Below are positions 9,734-17,185 of a stretch of DNA of 64,000 nucleotides, in pieces. Origin of the DNA: Defluviimonas sp. SAOS-178_SWC (GTDB taxonomy: Bacteria > Pseudomonadota > Alphaproteobacteria > Rhodobacterales > Rhodobacteraceae); NCBI RefSeq assembly GCF_039830135.1, contig NZ_CP156081.1:1970001-2034000 (forward strand), given 5' to 3'. The translations under genes were made by a program, and so were the position numbers. The stretch's first letter is position 1. Each line of letters opens with the position of its first letter. The notes below the pieces were generated by a model. That model was given only the letters and a program-made list of their open reading frames with translations, made no database searches and was not told the origin of the DNA.

Positions 9734-10381
9734 TCAGTCCCCGGTGAAATGGCGCGGAAAGAACGCCCGCGCCATGTGCATTACCACGGCCTGCGCCTCG
9801 TCCCGGCTGAAGCGCTCGGAATAGAGGTGGAAATCGTTCCAGAGCCCTTCGAGGAGCGCCATGAACGCCAGCGCCGCGAGACGCGGATCGACGTCGGGAT
9901 AGGGGCCGGTCGTGCAAAGCTCCGCGCAGATCTCGATGAACGCCGCCTGGAGCCGGGCGTCGCGCGAGTCGATGAAGGGCATGTAGTCGGGCGAGGACTG
10001 CGCCTCGCTCCGGAAGGCGAGCCAGACCGCCATCATCCGGCGATTGAGCACGGCCGTGTCGAAATCCGCCGCGACAATGGCGCGAAGGCGATCCTCGGGG
10101 CGGGGACCTGCCGCATCCATCGCACGCTGCCAATGGGCGACGTATTCATCGGAGAAATGCCGCACGACCTCCAGCAGGAGCTTGTTCTTGCTTTGGAAAT
10201 GGAGGTTGATCATGCCGCGCGACAGCCCCGCGCGTTCGAGGATCCGGCTGACCGAGAGGTTCGCCAGCCCGTGCTCGAGAATAGCGTCGGCCGTCGCCTC
10301 GATCAGCACCATCCGGTGACGCTCCTTTGCCGCTTCGCGGCTCCCGCGCGGCGCGGCTGATCCCTCTGCCATCTTGGCCAT
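9734..10381 (-). CDS. TetR-family repressor, BetI-like
   Basis: A 215-residue regulator. The N-terminal helix-turn-helix spans about residues 25-70 (LSVSRILERAGLSRGMINLHFQSK), and the C-terminal domain matches the BetI-type ligand-binding region (MMAVWLAFRSEAQSSPDYMPF). It is convergent with the transporter operon and divergent from the aminotransferase gene at 10512. A perfect palindrome in the shared spacer is its likely operator. BetI relatives sense small cationic amines, in keeping with the neighbouring genes. The ligand itself is inferred. Confidence 0.88.
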   Translation of the reverse strand: MAKMAEGSAAPRGSREAAKERHRMVLIEATADAILEHGLANLSVSRILERAGLSRGMINLHFQSKNKLLLEVVRHFSDEYVAHWQRAMDAAGPRPEDRLRAIVAADFDTAVLNRRMMAVWLAFRSEAQSSPDYMPFIDSRDARLQAAFIEICAELCTTGPYPDVDPRLAALAFMALLEGLWNDFHLYSERFSRDEAQAVVMHMARAFFPRHFTGD

Positions 10382-10447
10382 TCCTCCGTCGGACCTGCCG
10401 CAAAGGAGTCGCGTATGTGACCGGGAAAAACAAGGGTTTTGACTTTG

Positions 10448-10465
10448 AATGAACGTTTGTTCATT
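10448..10465. promoter_or_regulatory. Candidate TetR operator palindrome
   Basis: AATGAAC-GTTT-GTTCATT is a perfect inverted repeat with 7-bp arms and a 4-bp centre. It lies 66 bp upstream of the TetR start and 46 bp upstream of the aminotransferase ATG, in the divergent spacer. Size and symmetry fit TetR-family operators. That it is bound by this TetR is inferred. Confidence 0.6.
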
Positions 10466-10511
10466 ATGGTGGCGTCAGGGAATCGCCTCCCCGACAGACA
10501 AGAGGTGCGAG

Positions 10512-11906
10512 ATGACCAAGCTGATCAACGATTTCGACCGGGTCCGGGACTGGGACAACGCCCATTTCCTTCATCCGTGGGAGGCGATGGAGGATCATGG
10601 CCGGAACGAGCGGACCTTCGTTGAGGCAGCGTCGGGCATCCATGTCCGGGACGAAACGGGCCGCAATCTCATCGACGGGCCGGGCGGCATGTGGTGCGTC
10701 CAGATCGGCTACGGTCGCGAGGAGATGGGGCGCGCGATCGCCGAGCAGGCGGTGAACATGGCCTATTACTCGCCTTACTCGATGGGTCATTCCGCCGCGG
10801 CGGAACTGGCCGCGAAGATTGCCGAGCGGACGCCGGGTGACCTCAACAAGGTCTTCTTCACCACCGGCGGATCGACGGCCGTCGATACCGCAATCCGGTT
10901 CCTGCATTTCCGCAACAACGTGCTGGGCAAGCGCGAGAAGAAGATCGTGATCTCGCGCCAGAAGGCCTATCACGGCTCCTCCTACCTCTCGGCTTCGGTC
11001 AGCGGCAAGGAACGCGACAGGAACTGGTTCGATTTCGCGAGCGATCTCGTGCACTTCCTGCCGGATGTTAATCCTTACCGTCGCCCCGAGGGGATGACCG
11101 TCGAGGCCTTCCTGGATGCGAAGGTCGAGGATCTTGAAAGCGCCATCCTGACGCTCGGCCCTAACCGTGTGGCCGCGTTCATCGCCGAACCGATCCTCGC
11201 CTCCGGCGGCGTGATCGTGCCCCCGGCGGGCTACCACAAGCGGTGCTTCGACATCTGCCGCAAATACGACGTCCTTTACATCTCCGACGAGGTCGTGACC
11301 GGCTTCGGCCGGCTTGGCCACTGGTTCGCCTCGAAGGATGTTTACGGCATTACCCCGGACATCATCACCTGCGCCAAGGGCATGACGTCGGGCTATGTGC
11401 CGATGGGGGCCTGCATCATCTCCGACCGGCTGGTCGACGAGATTTCCGGCGCCTCCGCCAAGGGCGCGATCTTTTCCAATGGCTACACCTATTCCGGCCA
11501 TCCGGTCGCCGCGGCGGCGGGTCTGAAGAACATGGAGATCATCGAACGCGAGGGCATTCTGGAGCATGTCCGCGCCGTCACGCCGCATTTCCAGGAACGG
11601 ATGCGGGCGCTCGCCGACCTGCCGATCGTCGGCGATGTGCGCGGAGAGGGGTTGATGGGTTGCGTCGAATGTGTCGCCGACCGGGTGAGCCGCAATCCCT
11701 TGGCGCTCGACAAGGAGGTCGGCACGCGGATCGACGCGCATTGTCAGGAACTGGGGCTGATCGTGCGGCCGCTGATCAACATGTGCGTCTTCTCGCCGCC
11801 CTTGATCATCACCGCGGACGAGATCGACCGGATGTTCGACATCCTCGCCGAAGGGATCCGCCGGGCAAGCGATGACCTCGCGCGCGAAGGGCTTTGGGCG
11901 GCGTGA
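10512..11906 (+). CDS. Class III PLP-dependent aminotransferase (putrescine/omega-amino acid type)
   Basis: A 464-residue cytoplasmic transaminase. Features are GPGGMWCVQIGYGR near the N-terminus, the PLP phosphate-binding TTGGSTAVDTAIR, YHGSSYLSASVSG, the PLP-contacting ISDEVVTGFGR, and the Schiff-base Lys289 in TCAKGMTSGYVP. This subfamily moves amino groups from putrescine, other diamines or omega-amino acids to pyruvate or 2-oxoglutarate. The ATG at 10512 follows an AGAGGTG ribosome-binding sequence; longer frames have none. Placement beside the polyamine-type importer and a TetR operator suggests it deaminates the imported amine. The exact substrate is open. Confidence 0.88.
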   Translation: MTKLINDFDRVRDWDNAHFLHPWEAMEDHGRNERTFVEAASGIHVRDETGRNLIDGPGGMWCVQIGYGREEMGRAIAEQAVNMAYYSPYSMGHSAAAELAAKIAERTPGDLNKVFFTTGGSTAVDTAIRFLHFRNNVLGKREKKIVISRQKAYHGSSYLSASVSGKERDRNWFDFASDLVHFLPDVNPYRRPEGMTVEAFLDAKVEDLESAILTLGPNRVAAFIAEPILASGGVIVPPAGYHKRCFDICRKYDVLYISDEVVTGFGRLGHWFASKDVYGITPDIITCAKGMTSGYVPMGACIISDRLVDEISGASAKGAIFSNGYTYSGHPVAAAAGLKNMEIIEREGILEHVRAVTPHFQERMRALADLPIVGDVRGEGLMGCVECVADRVSRNPLALDKEVGTRIDAHCQELGLIVRPLINMCVFSPPLIITADEIDRMFDILAEGIRRASDDLAREGLWAA

Positions 11907-11941
11907 CGTCTGGTTTCGCCGCGCTGGCGCGCGGCGACCGG

Positions 11942-11964
11942 CCGGGGAGGCGCTGCCTCCCCGG
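11942..11964. terminator. Perfect 10-bp hairpin between convergent genes
   Basis: CCGGGGAGGC and GCCTCCCCGG pair perfectly around a 3-nt loop (GCT). It sits 36 bp after the aminotransferase stop and 38 bp before the stop of the convergent TetR gene, so it can act in both directions. There is no T-run. The sequence that follows (CCCCTCCGGAGTATTTGGAC) resembles a motif I associate with repeated intergenic hairpins in Rhodobacteraceae; that resemblance is from memory. Confidence 0.55.
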
Positions 11965-12001
11965 ACCCCTCCGGAGTATTTGGACAAGGAGAAGACGGGG
12001 G

Positions 12002-12598
12002 TCAGATCCGCGCCGCGTGATCGGGCAGGAGGAGCCGGAGGTGGCCGAGCGCCTTGTCGAACGCGTCGGCGCGGCTGACGGTGCGGCCATAAATATGCAT
12101 CTGGAGCCAGAGCCCGTCGGTCATCGCGTCGATGGAGTTGGCCAGCAGCACCGGATCCGGGCCCCCGTTCAGCGCCTCGCAGGCGCCGACCATCGCGGCG
12201 TAGCGGATCTGCTCTGCCTCTTCGCAGATGCGGTTGTAAAGCGGCTCGGCCCCTGCCTCGCCCCAGAAGGCGAACCATAGGGCGAGCTTCTTGCGCGTGC
12301 AGACCGAGGCGCCGAAATCGGCGCGGACGAGGCCGAGGATCCGGTCGAGCGGGTCGGGGGCGGCGAGGGCGGGTTCCCAGGCCTTGCGGTATTCGTCCGA
12401 AAGCCTGCGGAGGGTTTCGGTCAGGAGGCCCTCCTTCGTCTTGAAGTGGAAGATGAGGACGCCCTGCGAGACCCCGGCCGCCGCCGCGACATTGGCGAGC
12501 GTCGTGCCGGAGATCCCGTGCGTCGCCACGGTCTCCACCACCGCGTCGATGATGCGGGCCTGGGTGCGTTGGCTGGTGGGCGATATCTTTGCGGTCAT
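12002..12598 (-). CDS. TetR-family repressor, BetI-like (second copy)
   Basis: A 198-residue TetR regulator. The DNA-binding domain (TTLANVAAAAGVSQGVLIFHFKTK) covers about residues 30-60, and the C-terminal domain resembles BetI (LALWFAFWGEAGAEP). It is related to, but clearly different from, the TetR at 9734. It diverges from the FAD oxidoreductase operon at 12741. The spacer carries a 19-bp direct repeat that is probably its binding region. It likely represses the 12741-17058 operon and itself. Confidence 0.88.
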   Translation of the reverse strand: MTAKISPTSQRTQARIIDAVVETVATHGISGTTLANVAAAAGVSQGVLIFHFKTKEGLLTETLRRLSDEYRKAWEPALAAPDPLDRILGLVRADFGASVCTRKKLALWFAFWGEAGAEPLYNRICEEAEQIRYAAMVGACEALNGGPDPVLLANSIDAMTDGLWLQMHIYGRTVSRADAFDKALGHLRLLLPDHAARI

Positions 12599-12657
12599 TG
12601 GGAGCGGTCCGGGGCAGTTGGTGCGATCTTAGAGACCATGTCGGCAAAGTCAATTTA

Positions 12658-12700
12658 TTGACCATTCGCTCAGAAATAATTTTGACTGGACGCTCAGAAA
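12658..12700. promoter_or_regulatory. Two 19-bp direct repeats, candidate TetR binding sites
   Basis: TTGACCATTCGCTCAGAAA at 12658-12676 and TTGACTGGACGCTCAGAAA at 12682-12700 match at 15 of 19 positions and start 24 bp apart. Each half is weakly symmetric (TGA...TCA). They fill the divergent spacer between the TetR gene (start 12598) and the FAD oxidoreductase gene (start 12741). Promoter elements probably overlap them. Binding is inferred from position. Confidence 0.5.
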
Positions 12701-12740
12701 ATGCTAGTCGGAGGGAAAGCGCAGGAACGCAGGAGGGGGG

Positions 12741-14345
12741 ATGACCTACGACGCCATCATCGTCGGAGCCGGGCATAACGGGCTGACGACCGCCTGTTTC
12801 CTGGCGCGGGCCGGGCTGAAGGCCCTCGTGATCGAGAAGAACGACTATGTCGGCGGCGCCGCGGTCAGTCGCGAGCTGACGCCGGGTTGGACCTATTCCA
12901 ACTGTTCCTATGTCTGCTCGCTTTTGCGCCCTGAGATCATCCGGGCGCTGGAACTGCCGAAATTCGGGCTGCAGGTCATTCCTTACGAAAGTGGCGCCAC
13001 GTTCAATTCGAAGGGGGAGTATTTCAACTATTCCTCGGACCATGATGCGCTTCGGCGCGAGCTTGTCCGCCACAATCCGCGCGATGCCGACGGGTATGAG
13101 CGCTATTCCCGCGCGGTGATGAAGCAGTGCAGGTTCATCAAGCCGCTTCTCCTGCGCACCGCCCCCGACCCCGCCTCGTTCCGCCCGCGCGACCTGTCGG
13201 AGCTTCTCTATATCGGCAAGCGCTTCCACGATCTCGGCGAGCGCGACATGGCCGAGACGGTGCGGTTCTGGACCATGTCGATCGCGGAGTTCCTCGACGA
13301 ATATCTTGAGACCGACATCGTCAAGGCGCATCTCGCCGGATCGGGGATCATTGGCACCGGGCTCGGCCCGTATTCCCCGGGCACGGCCTATGTGCTCCTG
13401 CACCACTACATGGGCGAGGTTGACGGCGCGATCGGCGCCTGGGGCTTCGCGCGGGGCGGGATGGGGGCGATCACGCGGGCGATGGCCGACAGTTTCCACG
13501 CGTCTGGCGGCGAGATCCGGGCGGGATCCGGCCTTGACCGGTTCCTCGTATCGAACGGCCGGGTGACCGGGGTCGTGCTGGAGAACGGCGACGAGTTCCA
13601 TGCGAAGACCGTGGTTTCGGGAATGGACGTGCGGCGGACCTTCGTCGACCACACCGATGCGGCCGACCTGCCCGAGGACTTCCTCAAGGGCGTGAAGCGC
13701 TACCGATTCCGGGGGTCGTCGGGCAAGCTGAATATCGCGCTCGACGGGATGCCCTCGTTCCATGCCGCCCCGAAGGGCGCGCGCTTCCTGCGGGGCGATC
13801 TCCACTTCCTCGACGACATGGAGGAGATCGAGCGCGCCTATGACGACTGGAAGGAAGGTCGTTGGTCATCAAGCCCTTACGTGGATTTTCTTATCCCGAC
13901 CCAGATCGACCCGACGATGGCGCCGCCGGGCAAGCACTATGCGACGATCTTCGTGCAATACGCGCCCTATGAGTTGGCCGATGGCGCCTGGGACGATGCC
14001 AAGCGGGAAGCCTTCGCCAAAACGGTGATCGACAAGATTTCGCGTCACAGCCCGGATTTCGAAAGCCTCATCGTCCACAAGGAGGTGCGCAGCCCCGCCG
14101 ATATCGAACGCGAGGTCGGCCTGACCGAGGGCAACATCTTCCAGGGCGAACTGACCTTCGACCAGCTTCTCTTCAACCGGCCGGTGCCGGGCTATGCGCA
14201 GTACCGCTCGCCCATCGGGGGGCTTTACATGTGTGGTTCCTCGACCCATCCGGGCGGTGGCGTCATGGGGGCGCCGGGGGCCAATGCGGCGCGCGAGGTG
14301 TTGAGAGACCTTGGCAAGCGCATCGACATGGGGGCGGCGGCATGA
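12741..14345 (+). CDS. FAD-dependent oxidoreductase, PYROXD2/phytoene-desaturase-like (first of two)
   Basis: A 534-residue flavoprotein with the Rossmann dinucleotide-binding motif IIVGAGHNGL (residues 6-15), then VIEKNDYVGGAAVSREL. The C-terminal FAD contact is YMCGSSTHPGGGVMGAPGANA. This matches the NAD(P)/FAD-dependent family that includes PYROXD2 and carotenoid desaturases. There are no carotenoid genes nearby, so amine oxidation or dehydrogenation is more likely. The ATG follows an AGGAGGGGGG ribosome-binding site. It begins a three-gene operon with ATGA junctions. The substrate is unknown; a partner role with the next gene is inferred. Confidence 0.82.
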   Translation: MTYDAIIVGAGHNGLTTACFLARAGLKALVIEKNDYVGGAAVSRELTPGWTYSNCSYVCSLLRPEIIRALELPKFGLQVIPYESGATFNSKGEYFNYSSDHDALRRELVRHNPRDADGYERYSRAVMKQCRFIKPLLLRTAPDPASFRPRDLSELLYIGKRFHDLGERDMAETVRFWTMSIAEFLDEYLETDIVKAHLAGSGIIGTGLGPYSPGTAYVLLHHYMGEVDGAIGAWGFARGGMGAITRAMADSFHASGGEIRAGSGLDRFLVSNGRVTGVVLENGDEFHAKTVVSGMDVRRTFVDHTDAADLPEDFLKGVKRYRFRGSSGKLNIALDGMPSFHAAPKGARFLRGDLHFLDDMEEIERAYDDWKEGRWSSSPYVDFLIPTQIDPTMAPPGKHYATIFVQYAPYELADGAWDDAKREAFAKTVIDKISRHSPDFESLIVHKEVRSPADIEREVGLTEGNIFQGELTFDQLLFNRPVPGYAQYRSPIGGLYMCGSSTHPGGGVMGAPGANAAREVLRDLGKRIDMGAAA

Positions 14346-15859
14346 GCGTCGATGCGATCGTCATCGGCGCGGGCCACAATGGCCTCGTTGCGGCCGCACG
14401 GCTGGGGCAGGCGGGCCGGAAGGTGCTGGTGCTGGAGGCGCAGGACCGTCCCGGCGGGCTTCTCGGCGCGTCGGGCGGGATGCGCATCGCGCCGATGCCG
14501 ACCGGCCTGCATCCCGACATCGCCCGGACCCTCGCGCTGCACCGCCACGGGCTGAGCTACGACAAGCCGATGACAACCATTGTCCTCGGGAGCGGTGCGC
14601 CGGTGCGGATCGACGGCGGCAACGCCGCTGGCGTCGATGCCGCGATGGCGGCGGATTACGCCCGGCTGCATCGGCGGCTGGTCAAACAGGCCGGCGCGCT
14701 TGGGCAGATGCTCCTGAAGGTGCCGCCGCGTCTCAGCGATGGCGGGGTCGCCGATCTGATCAGCCTCGGGCGGATGGGGTTGTCGGTGCGGATGCTCGGC
14801 AAGGCCGACATGCGCGACCTTCTGCGGATCCTTTTGTCGAATGCCTGGGATCTTCTGAACGACGAGATCGGCGACGGTCCGCTGGCGGCGGCGCTGGCCA
14901 TGGATGCGACGCTGGGCGGCGCGATGGGGCCGCGGTCGCCGGGAACGGTTCTGGCGCTTCTTTACCGCATGGCGGGTCAGGGGGCCGGCGCTGCCGGGCA
15001 GCGGGCGATCCCCCTGGGCGGGCCGGAGGCGTTAGTGCAGGCGCTGGTGAAGGCGGTGGAGGAGTCGGGCGGCCAGATCCGCGCTGGCGCACCCGTCGAG
15101 CGCATTCTCGTCGGCGACGATGACCGGGTTGCCGGTGTGCGCCTCGCGGGCGGGGAGGAGTTTCGCGCGCCGCTCGTTCTCTCGAACGCGCATCCGCGCC
15201 GGACGCTGGTCGATCTTCTCGGCGTGGCCGAGATCGACTCCGAAGACGCCCGCCGGGCCCGGCTGATGGCGACCGAGGGCATGGTCGCGCGGCTCGATCT
15301 CGCGCTCTCGTCCATGCCGGAGGTGGAAGGGCTGGGCGCGGGCGATCTTGGCCAGCGGCTGGTGATCGCCCCGGACATGCGGGCGATCGAAACCGCCTTC
15401 AACGCGGCCAAGTACCGTGCGCTTCCCGCCCGGCCGATCCTGGAATGCACCATCGTGCCCGGCGACAATCCCAGCCTGTCGGTCAGTGCCCAGTTCGTTC
15501 CCCGCACCCTGAAAAGCGGCTGGATCGATGCCGACCGCGCGCAGTTGGCGGCCTCCGTCCTTGGCGTTCTCGATGACGCGCTCCCCGGTATCGCGAAGCG
15601 CGTCACCGATACCGCGATCGCCACCCCCGCCGATATCGAGGCGCGCTTCGGCCTGCCGGGCGGACACTGGCATCACGGGGAGTTCCGCGTCGACCAGATG
15701 CTGATGCTGCGCCCCTTCGGCGGCGCCGCGCAATACCGGATGCCGGTCGCGGGCCTCTATCTTTGTGGCGCGGGCGCCCATCCGGGCGGCGACATCTCCG
15801 GCGCGCCGGGCTGGAACGCGGCCGGTCGGGCTTTGAAGGACGGGAGGGCCGCGACATGA
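14342..15859 (+). CDS. FAD-dependent oxidoreductase, PYROXD2/phytoene-desaturase-like (second of two)
   Basis: A 505-residue paralogue of the preceding protein: AIVIGAGHNGLVAAARLGQA at the N-terminus, LEAQDRPGGLLG for the ribose contact, and YLCGAGAHPGGDISGAPGWN near the C-terminus. Its start overlaps the upstream stop (ATGA), and its stop overlaps the GcvT-like gene start. Alignment by eye shows the two proteins differ throughout the middle, so they may form a heteromer or act in sequence. Such tandem pairs joined to a GcvT-like gene suggest oxidation of an N-methyl or secondary amine, but no substrate-specific residue is recognised. Confidence 0.82.
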   Translation: MSVDAIVIGAGHNGLVAAARLGQAGRKVLVLEAQDRPGGLLGASGGMRIAPMPTGLHPDIARTLALHRHGLSYDKPMTTIVLGSGAPVRIDGGNAAGVDAAMAADYARLHRRLVKQAGALGQMLLKVPPRLSDGGVADLISLGRMGLSVRMLGKADMRDLLRILLSNAWDLLNDEIGDGPLAAALAMDATLGGAMGPRSPGTVLALLYRMAGQGAGAAGQRAIPLGGPEALVQALVKAVEESGGQIRAGAPVERILVGDDDRVAGVRLAGGEEFRAPLVLSNAHPRRTLVDLLGVAEIDSEDARRARLMATEGMVARLDLALSSMPEVEGLGAGDLGQRLVIAPDMRAIETAFNAAKYRALPARPILECTIVPGDNPSLSVSAQFVPRTLKSGWIDADRAQLAASVLGVLDDALPGIAKRVTDTAIATPADIEARFGLPGGHWHHGEFRVDQMLMLRPFGGAAQYRMPVAGLYLCGAGAHPGGDISGAPGWNAAGRALKDGRAAT

Positions 15860-17058
15860 CGGCGATGAGGAAAGCCCATCCGCCGGTGCCGATGGGATTG
15901 CAGCCCACGCCCTTTCACGACCGGGTCGCGGCCGCGAACCACCAGCGTGGCTGGATGAACTGGATGGGGTTCGCCTCCGCGTCCGTCCTCGATTCGGTGG
16001 AGTTCGAGTATTTCGCCATCCGCAATCAGGCGACGGTCTTCGACATCTCGCCGATGATGAAATACCGAATTTCGGGACCCGATGCGGAAGCGGTGGTCAA
16101 CCGCCTCGTCACCCGCGACATCAGCAAGCTTAAGCCCGGCCGCGTGGCCTATGTCATATGGTGCGATCAGGACGGCAATGTCGTCGATGACGGCACGGTG
16201 TTCCGGTTCTCCGAGACGGACTTCCGCCTCTGCTGTCAGGAACCGCAACTCGCCTGGCTCGACGACATCGCCTGGGGGTTCGACGTCACGGTGGAGGATG
16301 TGAGCCACCGGATTTCCGGTCTCGCCTTGCAGGGTCCGACCTCCTGCGCGGTTCTGAAGGATATGGGCCTGACCGGTGTCGAGACGATGAAGCCGTTCGA
16401 TATCAGGGAGTTCAAGGTCAAAGCTAAGGCTCTCACCATCTCCCGCACCGGCTTTACCGGCGACCTTGGCTATGAACTCTGGATGGCGCCGGAGGACGCG
16501 CTGCTGATCTGGGATCACATGATGGAGGCGGGACATCTGCGCGGGATCCGGGTCATCGGCTACGAGGCGGTGGAGATGGCGCGAATCGAGGCGAGGTTTC
16601 TTCTGCCGCGCGTCGATTTCGTCTCTTCCCAGACCCACCTGCGCCCCGGACGCGCGCGCAATCCCTATGAGCTTGGCCTCGACTGGCTGGTCGCGCTCGA
16701 CAAGCCGCATTTCAACGGCCGCCGCGCATTGCTGCGCCTTGCGGAGGAGAAACCGAAACGCAAGCTCGTCGCGATGGAGATCGACCGCGACAAGCCCGCG
16801 CATCATGCGCTCGTCTATCACCGCCAGAAGAAGGAGGTCGGCTTCGTCACCTCCGCCCTCTGGTCGCCGACGGTGAAGCGCAATATCGCCTATGCGTGGC
16901 TCGACGCGTCCTATTACGAGGCGGGGAGTGACCTCTGGGTCGAGATCTATCTGCAACGGGAATTGGTCTGGCAGCGCCGCATGGCCCGCGCTCGGATCGT
17001 GGAACGGCCGTTCTTCCGCAACCCCCGCCGCACCGCGACGCCGCCGGCGGATTTCTGA
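15856..17058 (+). CDS. GcvT-like aminomethyltransferase family protein
   Basis: A 400-residue member of the glycine-cleavage T-protein/dimethylglycine dehydrogenase C-domain family, which transfers one-carbon units to tetrahydrofolate. Family markers are FEYFAIRNQATVFDISPM, LVTRDISKLKPGRVAY, LALQGPTSCAVLKDMG, ISRTGFTGDLGYELW and the EAVEMARIEARF segment. It is longer at the N-terminus than DmdA-type proteins. It is translationally coupled to the two FAD oxidoreductases, so an oxidative demethylation producing methylene-THF is a reasonable inference. The GcvP and GcvH partners are absent, so it is not the glycine cleavage system itself. Confidence 0.82.
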   Translation: MTAMRKAHPPVPMGLQPTPFHDRVAAANHQRGWMNWMGFASASVLDSVEFEYFAIRNQATVFDISPMMKYRISGPDAEAVVNRLVTRDISKLKPGRVAYVIWCDQDGNVVDDGTVFRFSETDFRLCCQEPQLAWLDDIAWGFDVTVEDVSHRISGLALQGPTSCAVLKDMGLTGVETMKPFDIREFKVKAKALTISRTGFTGDLGYELWMAPEDALLIWDHMMEAGHLRGIRVIGYEAVEMARIEARFLLPRVDFVSSQTHLRPGRARNPYELGLDWLVALDKPHFNGRRALLRLAEEKPKRKLVAMEIDRDKPAHHALVYHRQKKEVGFVTSALWSPTVKRNIAYAWLDASYYEAGSDLWVEIYLQRELVWQRRMARARIVERPFFRNPRRTATPPADF

Positions 17059-17185
17059 CGGTTCGCCGCGACGACTGTTCCGAGGCGTCCGCCATCGCCG
17101 CAGATGTCGCTATCAGTCACGCGAGCGACGGCGTGACGGAGCGCGCCAGCCGCGACCGCCGGCCGAAGGGCATCAAGGGCCCGGA

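Noticed and set aside
10464..13805. A very long open frame on the minus strand (over 1,100 codons) across the aminotransferase, TetR and flavoprotein genes
   Set aside because: It is antisense to several well-supported genes, has low-complexity Arg/His/Asp-rich content typical of GC-rich shadow frames, and contains the real TetR gene only in a different frame.
12741..15859. Carotenoid desaturase genes
   Set aside because: The proteins share the phytoene-desaturase fold, but no crtB, crtE or photosynthesis genes are near, and they are coupled to a GcvT-like gene and a TetR.
15856..17058. DMSP demethylase DmdA
   Set aside because: It belongs to the same broad family but is longer and sits with amine-type flavoproteins; no DMSP-specific residues could be confirmed by eye.
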